DNA of 64,000 nt, from the NCBI RefSeq assembly GCF_900105985.1, contig NZ_FNUB01000005.1:3162001-3226000 (forward strand). The letters run 5' to 3'. Within the stretch, counting starts at the first letter, position 1. Each line of letters opens with the position of its first letter. This DNA comes from Tenacibaculum sp. MAR_2010_89. GTDB lineage: Bacteria; Bacteroidota; Bacteroidia; Flavobacteriales; Flavobacteriaceae. This document shows, piece by piece, positions 8,376-16,863 of the stretch. The position numbers and the translations under genes are program-made. Below the pieces are notes generated by a model. That model saw nothing but the letters and a program-made list of their open reading frames with translations. It made no database searches and was not told the DNA's origin.

Positions 8376-9293
8376 ATGAGTGAAATTGACAAAAGAATCC
8401 AAGAAAAAATAAAGAAAAAAGAAGCTTTACTAAAAGAGAAGATTGAAGCTTTACAAAAATCAGCAAAGAGCAGAATAGATGATTTAGAAAAACCAGATCC
8501 AAGTGACTTTGAAGCTGCAATTGACTTACAATTTGACATTAAATGGAAAATTACTTCCATCAAGTTTGATATTCCTAAATTCTCAATGGAGCTTGAAAAA
8601 ATTAGCTTTGATATTCCAGAAGTAAAAATGGAAACCGAAAAAATTAGTTTTGATGTGCCAGCAATAAGAATGAAAAGGGCTTGCCTTTTCAAAAAACCCG
8701 AATTTCATGGTTTTCCACCTAAAGTTTACATGAAATGTGTTTATGGTAATAAGCCTGAGGTATACACTAAAAGAGTTGAATTTAAAACGGATATTCCTAA
8801 ATTTAGTTCAAAGAGAATTGAAATAAAATTTGACAAACCAGTCGTAAAGATGGAAACGATTGAAATAAAAATGCATTTACCTCAATTTTATTTAACATCT
8901 GTTGAAGGAGAAATTAAAAACTATTCTGAAGATGTACAAGAAATAGGGAATGATATGAATTCTGAAGCTAAAAAACTATCAGATAATTTCAGTAATGAAA
9001 TAAATACAGAATTAAAGCAAGATATTAAAGACCTTTTTGATGAAATTCAAAGTAGCTTAATAAAATCTAGAGAAGAAATATCAGTCAACTATAATACTGG
9101 TATTACTAATATTAAAACATCTATTAAAAGATTAAAAGAAGCAAACGCAACAGACAAAGTTAAAGAGCTTGAGTCGCAACTTGCTTTATTGATTACTGAT
9201 TTTGAAAATGCCCTCAAAACTATTGACGAAAACCTAGAAGACCTAGCAAAGGAAGAGTCAGAAGTATTTATGAATTTTAGTGTAAATATATAA
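8376..9293 (+). CDS. unknown protein with FD[IV]P strand repeats between coiled coils
   Basis: This 305 aa protein is not recognised. Residues 1-38 and 185-295 are charged coiled-coil regions. Between them (about 50-175) a short unit recurs: KFDIPKFSMELEKI, SFDIPEVKMETEKI, SFDVPAIRMKR, KTDIPKFSSKRIEI, KFDKPVVKMETIEI, KMHLPQFYL. Each unit alternates hydrophobic residues around Asp-x-Pro with a spacing of about 14, suggesting a beta-solenoid or long beta-sheet. There is no signal peptide or membrane helix. It is monocistronic, with two palindromes upstream and a terminator downstream. It could be a structural or filament-forming cytosolic protein. That is inference. Confidence 0.7.
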   Translation: MSEIDKRIQEKIKKKEALLKEKIEALQKSAKSRIDDLEKPDPSDFEAAIDLQFDIKWKITSIKFDIPKFSMELEKISFDIPEVKMETEKISFDVPAIRMKRACLFKKPEFHGFPPKVYMKCVYGNKPEVYTKRVEFKTDIPKFSSKRIEIKFDKPVVKMETIEIKMHLPQFYLTSVEGEIKNYSEDVQEIGNDMNSEAKKLSDNFSNEINTELKQDIKDLFDEIQSSLIKSREEISVNYNTGITNIKTSIKRLKEANATDKVKELESQLALLITDFENALKTIDENLEDLAKEESEVFMNFSVNI

Positions 9294-9316
9294 GCAATTT
9301 ACAACATTACTTATAA

Positions 9317-9370
9317 AATAGTAGTTCAGTATAACCTCTAACGAATTGTACTGTTCTACTATTTTTTTAG
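9317..9370 (+). terminator. terminator after the FD[IV]P-repeat gene
   Basis: The stem AATAGTAG-TT-CAGTA pairs with TACTG-TT-CTACTATT with a 2-base internal mismatch, and is followed by a run of seven T. Confidence 0.65.
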
Positions 9371-9387
9371 TATTTAAAAACCTACAA

Positions 9388-9423
9388 AAACAAAAAAGCC
9401 TCACTATTTCTAGTGAAGCTTTA
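9388..9423 (-). terminator. terminator of the tRNA operon
   Basis: On the minus strand TTCACTA and TAGTGAGGC form a stem followed by TTTTTT, just downstream of tRNA-Arg. Confidence 0.7.
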
Positions 9424-9425
9424 TG

Positions 9426-9499
9426 TGAGCCCTGAAGGATTCGAACCTTCGACCGCCTCCTTAGAAGGGAGGTGCTCTATCCAGCTGAGCTAAGAGCCC
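9426..9499 (-). tRNA. tRNA-Arg (TCT)
   Basis: A cloverleaf can be drawn on the minus strand. The acceptor GGGCTCT pairs with AGGGCTC (two G-U pairs), the anticodon stem CCTCC/GGAGG encloses CTTCTAA (anticodon TCT), and the T-arm is GAAGG-TTCGAAT-CCTTC. CCA is not encoded. It is the last of three tRNAs in the operon. Confidence 0.95.
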
Positions 9500-9528
9500 G
9501 TAGTTTTTATGTTTCTACGAAAACAGTG

Positions 9529-9603
9529 TCGGGGTGGCAGGATTCGAACCTGCGACCTCCTCGTCCCAAACGAGGCGCGATGACCGGGCTACGCTACACC
9601 CCG
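9529..9603 (-). tRNA. tRNA-Pro (TGG)
   Basis: Minus strand. The acceptor CGGGGTG pairs with CACCCCG, and the anticodon stem CCTCG/CGAGG encloses TTTGGGA (anticodon TGG). The T-arm carries GGTTCGAATCC. It lies between tRNA-Ser and tRNA-Arg. Confidence 0.95.
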
Positions 9604-9620
9604 AAAAGCCATCTTAATTG

Positions 9621-9704
9621 CGGAGAGACAGGGACTCGAACCCTGGCGACAGTTACCCGTCGACAGATTAGCAATCTGCTCCATTACCACTCTGGCACCT
9701 CTCC
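9621..9704 (-). tRNA. tRNA-Ser (GCT)
   Basis: Minus strand, 84 nt with the long variable arm of a serine tRNA. The acceptor GGAGAGG pairs with TCTCTCC, and the anticodon loop TTGCTAA gives GCT. It is first in the tRNA operon. Confidence 0.95.
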
Positions 9705-9799
9705 TTGCGATTAGAAACTCAATGTATGAATTTCAAATTGCGAGTGCAAATCTAGTACTTATTAAACGTTCTCACAAACTTTTTTGATAAAAAAAATCA

Positions 9800-11863
9800 C
9801 TAATCTGGATACTCAACACGTAAGTGATAGATATTCATTAACTTATTCTTAATAATTTTTTTTATTTTTTCTATTTCTCTAAACGTAATATCAGAATTTC
9901 TAAACTGATTATCGTTTTTTTGCTTCTCTATGATCTTATCAATTAAATTATCTATAGATTGTGCTGTGGGTTCTTTTAAACTCTTAGAAGCAGCTTCTGC
10001 AGCATCACACATCATTAAAATTGCCGTTTCTTTTGAAAAAGGGATTGGTCCTTGATATTGAAACTTCTTTATATCAACCTCAGTATTTGGGTTGTTCTCT
10101 AATTCCTTTTTATAAAAATAGTAAGTTACATTCGTTCCATGATGTGTACGGATAAAATCTATTATTCTATCTGGTAAGTTATTTTTCTTCGCTATCTCTA
10201 TTCCTTTAATCACATGATCTAAAATAATGCGAGCACTATCTTTTGCTGATAAATCATTGTGCGGGTTCACTCCTGTTGATTGGTTTTCAGTAAAATACAT
10301 TGGATTTACCATTTTACCAATATCATGATACAAAGCCCCTGTTCTTACCAACATAGAGTTCGCTCCTATTTCATTCGCAGCAGCTTCTGCTAAATTAGCC
10401 ACCTGCATCGAGTGCTGAAATGTTCCTGGTGCTTTTTCATTTAACTCTCTTAATAATTTAGAATTGGTATTTGATAACTCTAATAAAGTTACATCAGAAA
10501 CTAACCCAAAAACCTTCTCGTAAAAATAAATAAAGAATACAGCTAAAAATGACAACAATCCGTTGGCAGCAAATAATCCGAAATACAATACACTTATTTT
10601 ATCAGCATTCCCTTCTTTTATAATTGAAAAAGCAAAATACGTGAGCATGTAAATAAGTGTTATTTGCCCTATAGATATAAATAAGTTTGCCCTTTTATAT
10701 AGTTCAGAAACCGTTAAAATTGTTACAATCCCTGCTATAATATGTAAGTAAATAAACTCAAAACTATTAGGAACGATAAAACCTAATAACAAAACGGTTA
10801 ATACATGTGTAAATAAGCCCAATCTTGCATCAAAAAAAGCTTTTAATACAATGGGAAGGATACTCAATGGAACAACGTATAAATAATCTGAATTTGTTTT
10901 TACAACCATTGTTTGAACTAAAATCATAATAAAAACATTGAAAAAAATAAAGGTTACTTTATTATTATCATTGTAAATATCATTACGGTATCGCAACAAA
11001 AACAATAATAGCATTAACAAGGCTAATGACACTAAAACAGCATATCCAAAAACAATCCAATTGTAATTAGATTTTGACCAAATTGTAGATTGAGATGCTA
11101 ACTGATATGATTTTAACACATTGTACCTCTTCCCTTCTACAATATCTCCTTTTAAAATTATCAATGCTCCTTTTGATACTTTTCCTTTTGTATACGATAT
11201 ATTTTTTAGTGCTTCTTCTTTTCCTTTATTTGTAAACTTCTCATCAAATGAAACATTAGGTCGCACTACGTTCGCAATTACACTTAGTATTAGTTGTTGC
11301 TTAAATTGGCTTAAATCTTGAATTTTACTATTAATTGTTGGCAATACTTCTTTCGATTCAATAAATTTAGAAAACAATACATCTTCAATAGAATTTCCTT
11401 TTCTTAATACAATAATTTCATCGCTATTACTGGCGTATTTCACAATGCTTCCACTGTCAATAAATCCGTATTGGTAAATTAAGTTTATAATTGATCTTCC
11501 TCTTTTTGCTATTACAACCACATCATCTATTACTAAAGAGTCAGAGGGTTTTATTTTTTTTAACTGTTCTTTAAACTCTAAAGCAACTTCTTGTTTTATA
11601 GCTTCATCATAAACAAAATACTTTTTTGCCTCATTTAATAACACTTCTTTTTCTACTTCAATTTCCTTTTCACTTTTATGAATAGCAAAATCAAACGGAG
11701 CATATAAATTATCATACTGCCAAGGTTTACCTGAAGAAAAATCGTATTTAAACTGCCCTCCTTTAGGAAATAAATATATGATGGCAGTAGCTGTAATTAA
11801 AAACAATAATACCTTATAAATAATAGCATTGTTTTTATATAATTTGTTAATGATTTTATTCAT
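9800..11863 (-). CDS. 7TM-HD family phosphohydrolase, PgpH-like c-di-AMP phosphodiesterase
   Basis: 687 aa. An N-terminal membrane anchor (ITATAIIYLFPKGG) is followed by a large extracytoplasmic 7TMR-HDED domain, a block of about seven transmembrane helices, and a cytosolic HD domain with H513-D514 in GALYHDIGKM. The architecture is that of PgpH, which degrades cyclic di-AMP. In Bacteroidota these proteins are usually annotated only as HDIG-domain proteins. The substrate is inferred from architecture. It is divergent from the thiolase gene with about 106 bp between. Confidence 0.85.
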   Translation of the reverse strand: MNKIINKLYKNNAIIYKVLLFLITATAIIYLFPKGGQFKYDFSSGKPWQYDNLYAPFDFAIHKSEKEIEVEKEVLLNEAKKYFVYDEAIKQEVALEFKEQLKKIKPSDSLVIDDVVVIAKRGRSIINLIYQYGFIDSGSIVKYASNSDEIIVLRKGNSIEDVLFSKFIESKEVLPTINSKIQDLSQFKQQLILSVIANVVRPNVSFDEKFTNKGKEEALKNISYTKGKVSKGALIILKGDIVEGKRYNVLKSYQLASQSTIWSKSNYNWIVFGYAVLVSLALLMLLLFLLRYRNDIYNDNNKVTFIFFNVFIMILVQTMVVKTNSDYLYVVPLSILPIVLKAFFDARLGLFTHVLTVLLLGFIVPNSFEFIYLHIIAGIVTILTVSELYKRANLFISIGQITLIYMLTYFAFSIIKEGNADKISVLYFGLFAANGLLSFLAVFFIYFYEKVFGLVSDVTLLELSNTNSKLLRELNEKAPGTFQHSMQVANLAEAAANEIGANSMLVRTGALYHDIGKMVNPMYFTENQSTGVNPHNDLSAKDSARIILDHVIKGIEIAKKNNLPDRIIDFIRTHHGTNVTYYFYKKELENNPNTEVDIKKFQYQGPIPFSKETAILMMCDAAEAASKSLKEPTAQSIDNLIDKIIEKQKNDNQFRNSDITFREIEKIKKIIKNKLMNIYHLRVEYPD

Positions 11864-11903
11864 TTTTTTGATTTAAAATGTAAAGATAACCTTTCTGTAT
11901 TAT

Positions 11904-11934
11904 TTGAGTACTTGCTATAAAATGGTTATTTTCG
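11904..11934 (+). promoter_or_regulatory. candidate promoter of the thiolase gene
   Basis: TTG at 11904-11906 and TATTTTCG at 11927-11934, separated by 20 bp, fit the Bacteroidota -33/-7 pattern with one mismatch. It leaves a leader of about 30 nt before the ATG at 11970. Confidence 0.4.
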
Positions 11935-11969
11935 CAAGACAAAATTTAACGTAAATATACATTCAAGAT

Positions 11970-13145
11970 ATGAAAGAAGTAGTAATCGCATCTGTTGCAA
12001 GAACTCCAATAGGAAGCTTTTTAGGAACTTTATCTAAAATACCTGCCACTAAACTAGGGGCTGTAGCTATAAAAGGGGCTTTAGATAAAATTAACTTGAA
12101 ACCTGAATTGGTTGAAGAGGTTTTTATGGGAAATGTGGTTTCTGCTGGATTGGGTCAAGCTCCTGCTCGTCAAGCTGCAATTTTTGCTGGAATACCTGAT
12201 ACTGTACCTTGTACTACTGTAAACAAAGTATGTTCTTCTGGAATGAAATCTATTATGTTAGCTGCTCAATCAATTGCTTTAGGTGATGCTAGTATCATTG
12301 TTGCTGGAGGAATGGAAAACATGAGTATGATACCTCACTACCAACATGCTAGAAGTGGTTCAAAATTTGGACCAATCAAGATGGAAGATGGTATGCAAAA
12401 AGATGGTTTAGTTGATACACATGAACAAGTTCCTATGGGAAATCTTGCAGATGAATGTGCTACTAAATATAGTTTTTCAAGAGAGGATCAAGATGCTTTT
12501 GCTATAGAATCTTATACTAGATCTGCTAAAGCATGGAGCGAAGGAAAGTTTTCTGATGAAATTGTTCCTGTTGAAGTTCCACAAAGAAGAGGTGAACCTT
12601 TAATTTTTTCTGAAGATGAAGAGTATAAAAACGTAAAAATGGAAAAAATTCCTGCATTACGTGCTGCTTTTACAAAAGAAGGAACTGTTACTGCAGCTAA
12701 TGCTTCAACAATTAATGACGGTGGTGCTGCTTTGGTATTAATGTCTGCTGAAAAAGCAAAAGAATTAGGAATAACTCCTTTAGCAAAAGTAACAGGATAT
12801 GCAGATGCTGCTCATGAGCCTAAATGGTTTACTACTGCTCCTGCAAAAGCTTTACCAAAGGCCTTAGCAAAAGCTGGAATTTCTATTGATGATGTAGATT
12901 ATTTTGAATTAAACGAAGCTTTCTCTGTTGTTGGATTAGCAAACATGAAAATCTTAGGATTATCATCTGATAAAGTAAACGTAAATGGTGGTGCTGTTTC
13001 TTTAGGACATCCATTAGGTGTTTCTGGAGCAAGAATCATTATAGCATTAACTTCTATTTTAAAACAAAACAATGCAAAAATTGGTGCTGCTGGTATTTGT
13101 AATGGTGGTGGTGGTGCTAGTGCAATGGTTATAGAAAGAATTTAA
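11970..13145 (+). CDS. acetyl-CoA C-acetyltransferase (thiolase)
   Basis: 391 aa, full length for the family. It condenses two acetyl-CoA to acetoacetyl-CoA or cleaves beta-ketoacyl-CoA. The nucleophile C88 lies in NKVCSSGMK, the GHPLGVSGAR block and NEAFSV carry the catalytic His and Asn, and the second Cys is in GICNGGGGASA. No beta-oxidation partner is adjacent. The next gene, 22 bp away, encodes an NlpC/P60 protein. Confidence 0.95.
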   Translation: MKEVVIASVARTPIGSFLGTLSKIPATKLGAVAIKGALDKINLKPELVEEVFMGNVVSAGLGQAPARQAAIFAGIPDTVPCTTVNKVCSSGMKSIMLAAQSIALGDASIIVAGGMENMSMIPHYQHARSGSKFGPIKMEDGMQKDGLVDTHEQVPMGNLADECATKYSFSREDQDAFAIESYTRSAKAWSEGKFSDEIVPVEVPQRRGEPLIFSEDEEYKNVKMEKIPALRAAFTKEGTVTAANASTINDGGAALVLMSAEKAKELGITPLAKVTGYADAAHEPKWFTTAPAKALPKALAKAGISIDDVDYFELNEAFSVVGLANMKILGLSSDKVNVNGGAVSLGHPLGVSGARIIIALTSILKQNNAKIGAAGICNGGGGASAMVIERI

Positions 13146-13167
13146 TTTTTTAAAAGCACATTTATTA

Positions 13168-13935
13168 ATGTTTGGAATTTGTAACCTTAGTATTGTTCCT
13201 TTACGTTTAACTGCTTCTGATACTTCTGAAATGGTAAACCAAGTTTTATTTGGTGAACATTTTACAATATTAGAAAAGCATAAAAAATGGAGTAAAATAA
13301 AACTGTTTTTTGACGGTTATGAAGGCTTCATAGACAACAAACAATACAAAGAAATACCTGAAGAGAGTTATCAGTTTCTTTCTGACAGTAAACAGCATTA
13401 CGCTGGTGAGTTGATTGATTTTATTACAGATAATAAAAACAACTTAACAACAATACCTTTAGGTGCACATCTTCCATTATTCAAAGATAAAAAGTTACAA
13501 ATAGGTGAGCGAATTTTCACTTATGAAGGCAACGTTTGTTACACAAAACTATCAAAACCTTCAATTATTGAGACTGCTTATTTATTTTTAAATACTCCTT
13601 ATTTATGGGGTGGTAAATCTCCTTTTGGAATTGACTGTTCAGGTTTTACTCAAACAGTTTATAAACTTTGCGGACATCATCTTTTACGAGATGCTAGAGA
13701 ACAAGCTACCCAAGGTGAAGTGTTAAGTTTTATAGAAGAAAGTGAACCTGGTGATTTAGCTTTTTTTGATAATAATGAAGGCCATATTACCCATGTTGGT
13801 ATTATTATGAATGATTATAATATTATTCATGCCCATGGAAAAGTTCGAATTGATAAATTAGACCATAGCGGTATTTACAATGTAGATACGCAGCAACATA
13901 CTCATAAACTAAGGGTTATTAAACGATTTATATAA
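13168..13935 (+). CDS. NlpC/P60 family cell-wall peptidase
   Basis: 255 aa. N-terminal SH3-like repeats (about 5-130) are followed by an NlpC/P60 domain with C157 in GIDCSGFTQ and His in HITHVGI. Such enzymes cut gamma-D-glutamyl-diamino acid bonds in peptidoglycan stem peptides. No obvious signal peptide is seen, as in several Bacteroidota homologues, so it may act on recycled muropeptides. It probably shares the thiolase transcript and ends at a bidirectional terminator. Confidence 0.9.
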   Translation: MFGICNLSIVPLRLTASDTSEMVNQVLFGEHFTILEKHKKWSKIKLFFDGYEGFIDNKQYKEIPEESYQFLSDSKQHYAGELIDFITDNKNNLTTIPLGAHLPLFKDKKLQIGERIFTYEGNVCYTKLSKPSIIETAYLFLNTPYLWGGKSPFGIDCSGFTQTVYKLCGHHLLRDAREQATQGEVLSFIEESEPGDLAFFDNNEGHITHVGIIMNDYNIIHAHGKVRIDKLDHSGIYNVDTQQHTHKLRVIKRFI

Positions 13936-13941
13936 AACAAA

Positions 13942-13971
13942 AAAAAGGGTTGAAAATTTCAACCCTTTTTT
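13942..13971. terminator. bidirectional terminator
   Basis: A near-perfect palindrome (GGGTTGAAA / TTTCAACCC) is flanked by A-run and T-run. It lies between the convergent NlpC/P60 and clpC genes and can serve both. Confidence 0.9.
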
Positions 13972-13988
13972 TATTCACTTATTTATTT

Positions 13989-16544
13989 TTATTCATCGTC
14001 AAACTCAGTCCTAGTTTCCACAGACTTTTCTCCTTTTTCAATTTTAATAACAAGCTTTTTATCTTTCTCATCTAAATCCATAAAAATAGCATCTCCTTCA
14101 TCTAATTTAGCACTTACTATTTCTTCAGCTAAAGCATCTTCAATATATTTTTGAATAGCTCTTTTTAATGGTCTAGCTCCATATTGCTTATCAAATCCTT
14201 TGTCAGCAATATAATCTTTCGCTTTTTCACTTAATGTTAAATGATACCCTAAATCTGAAATACGGTGTAATAACTTGTCCAACTCGATATCAATAATCTT
14301 ATGAATATCTTCACGCTCTAAACTATTAAAAATTATTACATCATCAATACGGTTTAAAAACTCAGGTGCAAATGACTTTTTCAAAGCTCCTTCAATAATA
14401 CTTTTAGCATGAGCATCTTCTTGATCTTTCTTAGAAGAAGTACCAAAACCAACTCCACCACCAAAATCTTTCAACTTACGAGCTCCAATATTTGAAGTCA
14501 TAATAATAATGGTATTTCTAAAATCAATTTTTCTTCCTAAACTATCAGTAATAAACCCGTCATCTAAAATTTGAAGCATCATATTAAAAACATCAGGATG
14601 TGCTTTTTCAATTTCATCTAAAAGTACTACCGAATAAGGTTTTCTTCTAACTTTTTCAGTTAACTGACCACCTTCTTCATATCCAACATATCCTGGAGGC
14701 GCACCTATTAAACGAGATATCGCAAACTTCTCCATGTATTCACTCATATCAATTCTAATAAGAGAATCTTCTGAATCAAATAATTCTTTAGAAAGCACTT
14801 TAGCTAACTGTGTTTTACCTACCCCAGTTGAACCTAAAAATATAAATGACCCAATTGGCTTGTTTGGATCTTTTAATCCAACTCTGTTACGCTGAATAGC
14901 TTTTACCACCTTGGTTACAGCCTCATCTTGACCTATTACCTTTCCTTTTATCAAGTTTGGTAATTCTGCCAATCGACTACTTTCTGCTTCGGCTACTCTA
15001 TTAACAGGAATACCAGTCATCATAGAAACCACTTCTGCAACATTATCTTCAGTTACAGTTTCACGATGTAATTTAGAGTCTTCTTCCCATTGATTTTGAG
15101 CTGAATCTAAAGCTGTTTCCATATTCTTCTCATCATCACGCAACTTAGCAGCTTCTTCATATTTCTGACCACTTACAGCTTTTGTTTTACGATCTCTAAT
15201 CTCCTCTAACTTAGCTTCTAATTCTAAAATTTGTTGTGGTACTACAATATTTGTTATATGAATACGAGATCCTGCTTCATCTAATGCATCAATAGCTTTG
15301 TCTGGCAAGTATCTATCCGTCATATAACGGCTTGTTAACTTAACACACGCCTCAATAGCTTCATCTGTAAAATTCACATGATGATGCGCTTCATATTTAC
15401 CTTTTATGTTATGTAAAATTTGGATAGTTTCTTCTACAGTAGTTGGATCAACAATTACTTTTTGGAAACGACGTTCTAAAGCTCCATCTTTTTCTATATT
15501 AGTACGATATTCATCTAAAGTAGTAGCCCCAATACATTGAATTTCTCCTCTAGCTAATGCTGGCTTTAACATATTTGATGCATCTAAAGAACCCGTTGCT
15601 CCTCCTGCTCCAACAATTGTATGAATTTCGTCAATAAATAAAATGATATCATCATTTTTTTCCAACTCATTCATTAACGCTTTCATACGCTCTTCAAATT
15701 GTCCTCTGTATTTTGTACCAGCTACTAAACTTGCCAAATCAAGTGAAACAATTCGCTTATCAAATAGAATTCTAGATACTTTTCTATTAACAATTCGTAA
15801 AGCTAATCCTTCAGCAATTGCTGATTTACCTACACCTGGTTCACCAATTAGCATTGGATTGTTCTTTTTACGCCTACTTAAAATTTGTGAAACACGCTCA
15901 ATTTCTTTTAATCGACCAACTACAGGATCTAACTTATCTGCTTCTGCCAAAGATGTTAAATCACGCCCAAAATTATCTAAAACTGGTGTTTTAGATTTTT
16001 TCGTCTGCTTTCCTCTAGGTGTTTGCTGCCCAAAAGGATTTGATTTCTCATCAGAAAACTCATCATCTGAAGGAGTTTCAGCTATTGGATCTGAAGAAAA
16101 ATCTTCAACATGTAGCTCTTTATATAATGCTTTAGCTTGCTCGTAATCGATATCATACTTTTGCAACAACTTGGTTGTTGGATCATTTTCATTGCGTAAA
16201 ATACACAACAACAAATGAGCCGTATCAATTGCATTACTTTGATATAATTTAGCTTCTAAAAATGTAGTTTTTATAGCTTTCTCTGCTTGTCTAGTAAGAT
16301 GTAAGCTCTTTTTTTGATTATTTCCTATTGAAGGAGATGAGGGGTTTAGTTTTTCTAGCTTATTACGTACCAAATCTAAATCCACATCAAATGTAGTTAA
16401 GATTTCAATACCTTTACCGTCTCCTTTTCTTATTAATCCTAAAAGCAAATGTTCTGTTCCAATAAAGTCGTGCCCTAAACGTAGTGCTTCTTCTTTACTG
16501 AAAGTTATCACATCTCTAACTTGTGGTGAAAAATTATCGTCCAT
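13989..16544 (-). CDS. clpC: ATP-dependent Clp protease ATP-binding subunit ClpC
   Basis: 851 aa. Two Clp_N repeats (residues 1-145) are followed by AAA-1 with GEPGVGKS, a UVR-type middle region (KYEEAAKLRDDEKNME), AAA-2 with GSTGVGKT and a C-terminal ClpB_D2-small domain. It unfolds substrates for ClpP. The middle domain is short, as in ClpC and unlike ClpB. It is monocistronic and divergent from gyrA across 319 bp. Confidence 0.95.
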   Translation of the reverse strand: MDDNFSPQVRDVITFSKEEALRLGHDFIGTEHLLLGLIRKGDGKGIEILTTFDVDLDLVRNKLEKLNPSSPSIGNNQKKSLHLTRQAEKAIKTTFLEAKLYQSNAIDTAHLLLCILRNENDPTTKLLQKYDIDYEQAKALYKELHVEDFSSDPIAETPSDDEFSDEKSNPFGQQTPRGKQTKKSKTPVLDNFGRDLTSLAEADKLDPVVGRLKEIERVSQILSRRKKNNPMLIGEPGVGKSAIAEGLALRIVNRKVSRILFDKRIVSLDLASLVAGTKYRGQFEERMKALMNELEKNDDIILFIDEIHTIVGAGGATGSLDASNMLKPALARGEIQCIGATTLDEYRTNIEKDGALERRFQKVIVDPTTVEETIQILHNIKGKYEAHHHVNFTDEAIEACVKLTSRYMTDRYLPDKAIDALDEAGSRIHITNIVVPQQILELEAKLEEIRDRKTKAVSGQKYEEAAKLRDDEKNMETALDSAQNQWEEDSKLHRETVTEDNVAEVVSMMTGIPVNRVAEAESSRLAELPNLIKGKVIGQDEAVTKVVKAIQRNRVGLKDPNKPIGSFIFLGSTGVGKTQLAKVLSKELFDSEDSLIRIDMSEYMEKFAISRLIGAPPGYVGYEEGGQLTEKVRRKPYSVVLLDEIEKAHPDVFNMMLQILDDGFITDSLGRKIDFRNTIIIMTSNIGARKLKDFGGGVGFGTSSKKDQEDAHAKSIIEGALKKSFAPEFLNRIDDVIIFNSLEREDIHKIIDIELDKLLHRISDLGYHLTLSEKAKDYIADKGFDKQYGARPLKRAIQKYIEDALAEEIVSAKLDEGDAIFMDLDEKDKKLVIKIEKGEKSVETRTEFDDE

Positions 16545-16863
16545 AAATTTAATTTGTGTCTGTGTAAAGTTAGTGAGATTTTTTTACAAAAAATTACAAA
16601 AAAGGTGCCAATAACATTTTAATGACATTCTGGCTTTACAAAAAGACGCAGATTTTAACAAAAACACATTAAATTATTGTTAAAATTGTTAATAACTATG
16701 GTTAAAACAACATTAACAAATTTTGTGTAAAACTTGGCTTTATTGTATCTTGCAATGATTTAGAAAACACATGTTTTTTATAACATGTTCCAAGTGAGTT
16801 TTATTTTATGTAAAATTCACTTTTTTATCAAATAACAAGTACTAATATTTTAAAGAAAAATAT
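16545..16863. other. divergent promoter region between clpC and gyrA
   Basis: 319 bp without an ORF. A candidate gyrA promoter is at 16723-16752. No clear clpC promoter was picked, and no CtsR/HrcA-type inverted repeat is evident. Confidence 0.4.
16723..16752 (+). promoter_or_regulatory. candidate gyrA promoter
   Basis: TTG (16723-16725) and TATCTTG (16746-16752), 20 bp apart, resemble the Bacteroidota consensus TTG-N19-TAnnTTTG. This predicts a leader of about 105 nt. Confidence 0.4.

Noticed and set aside
9426..9704. tRNA cluster as an integration site
   Set aside because: No integrase and no repeated tRNA 3' end were seen within reach of the cluster.
9472..9714. 80 aa ORF on the + strand
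   Set aside because: It runs across the three tRNA genes on the opposite strand and is a translation of tRNA sequence.
15643..16146. 167 aa ORF on the + strand
   Set aside because: It lies wholly antisense to clpC, has no recognisable motif and mirrors the clpC codons.
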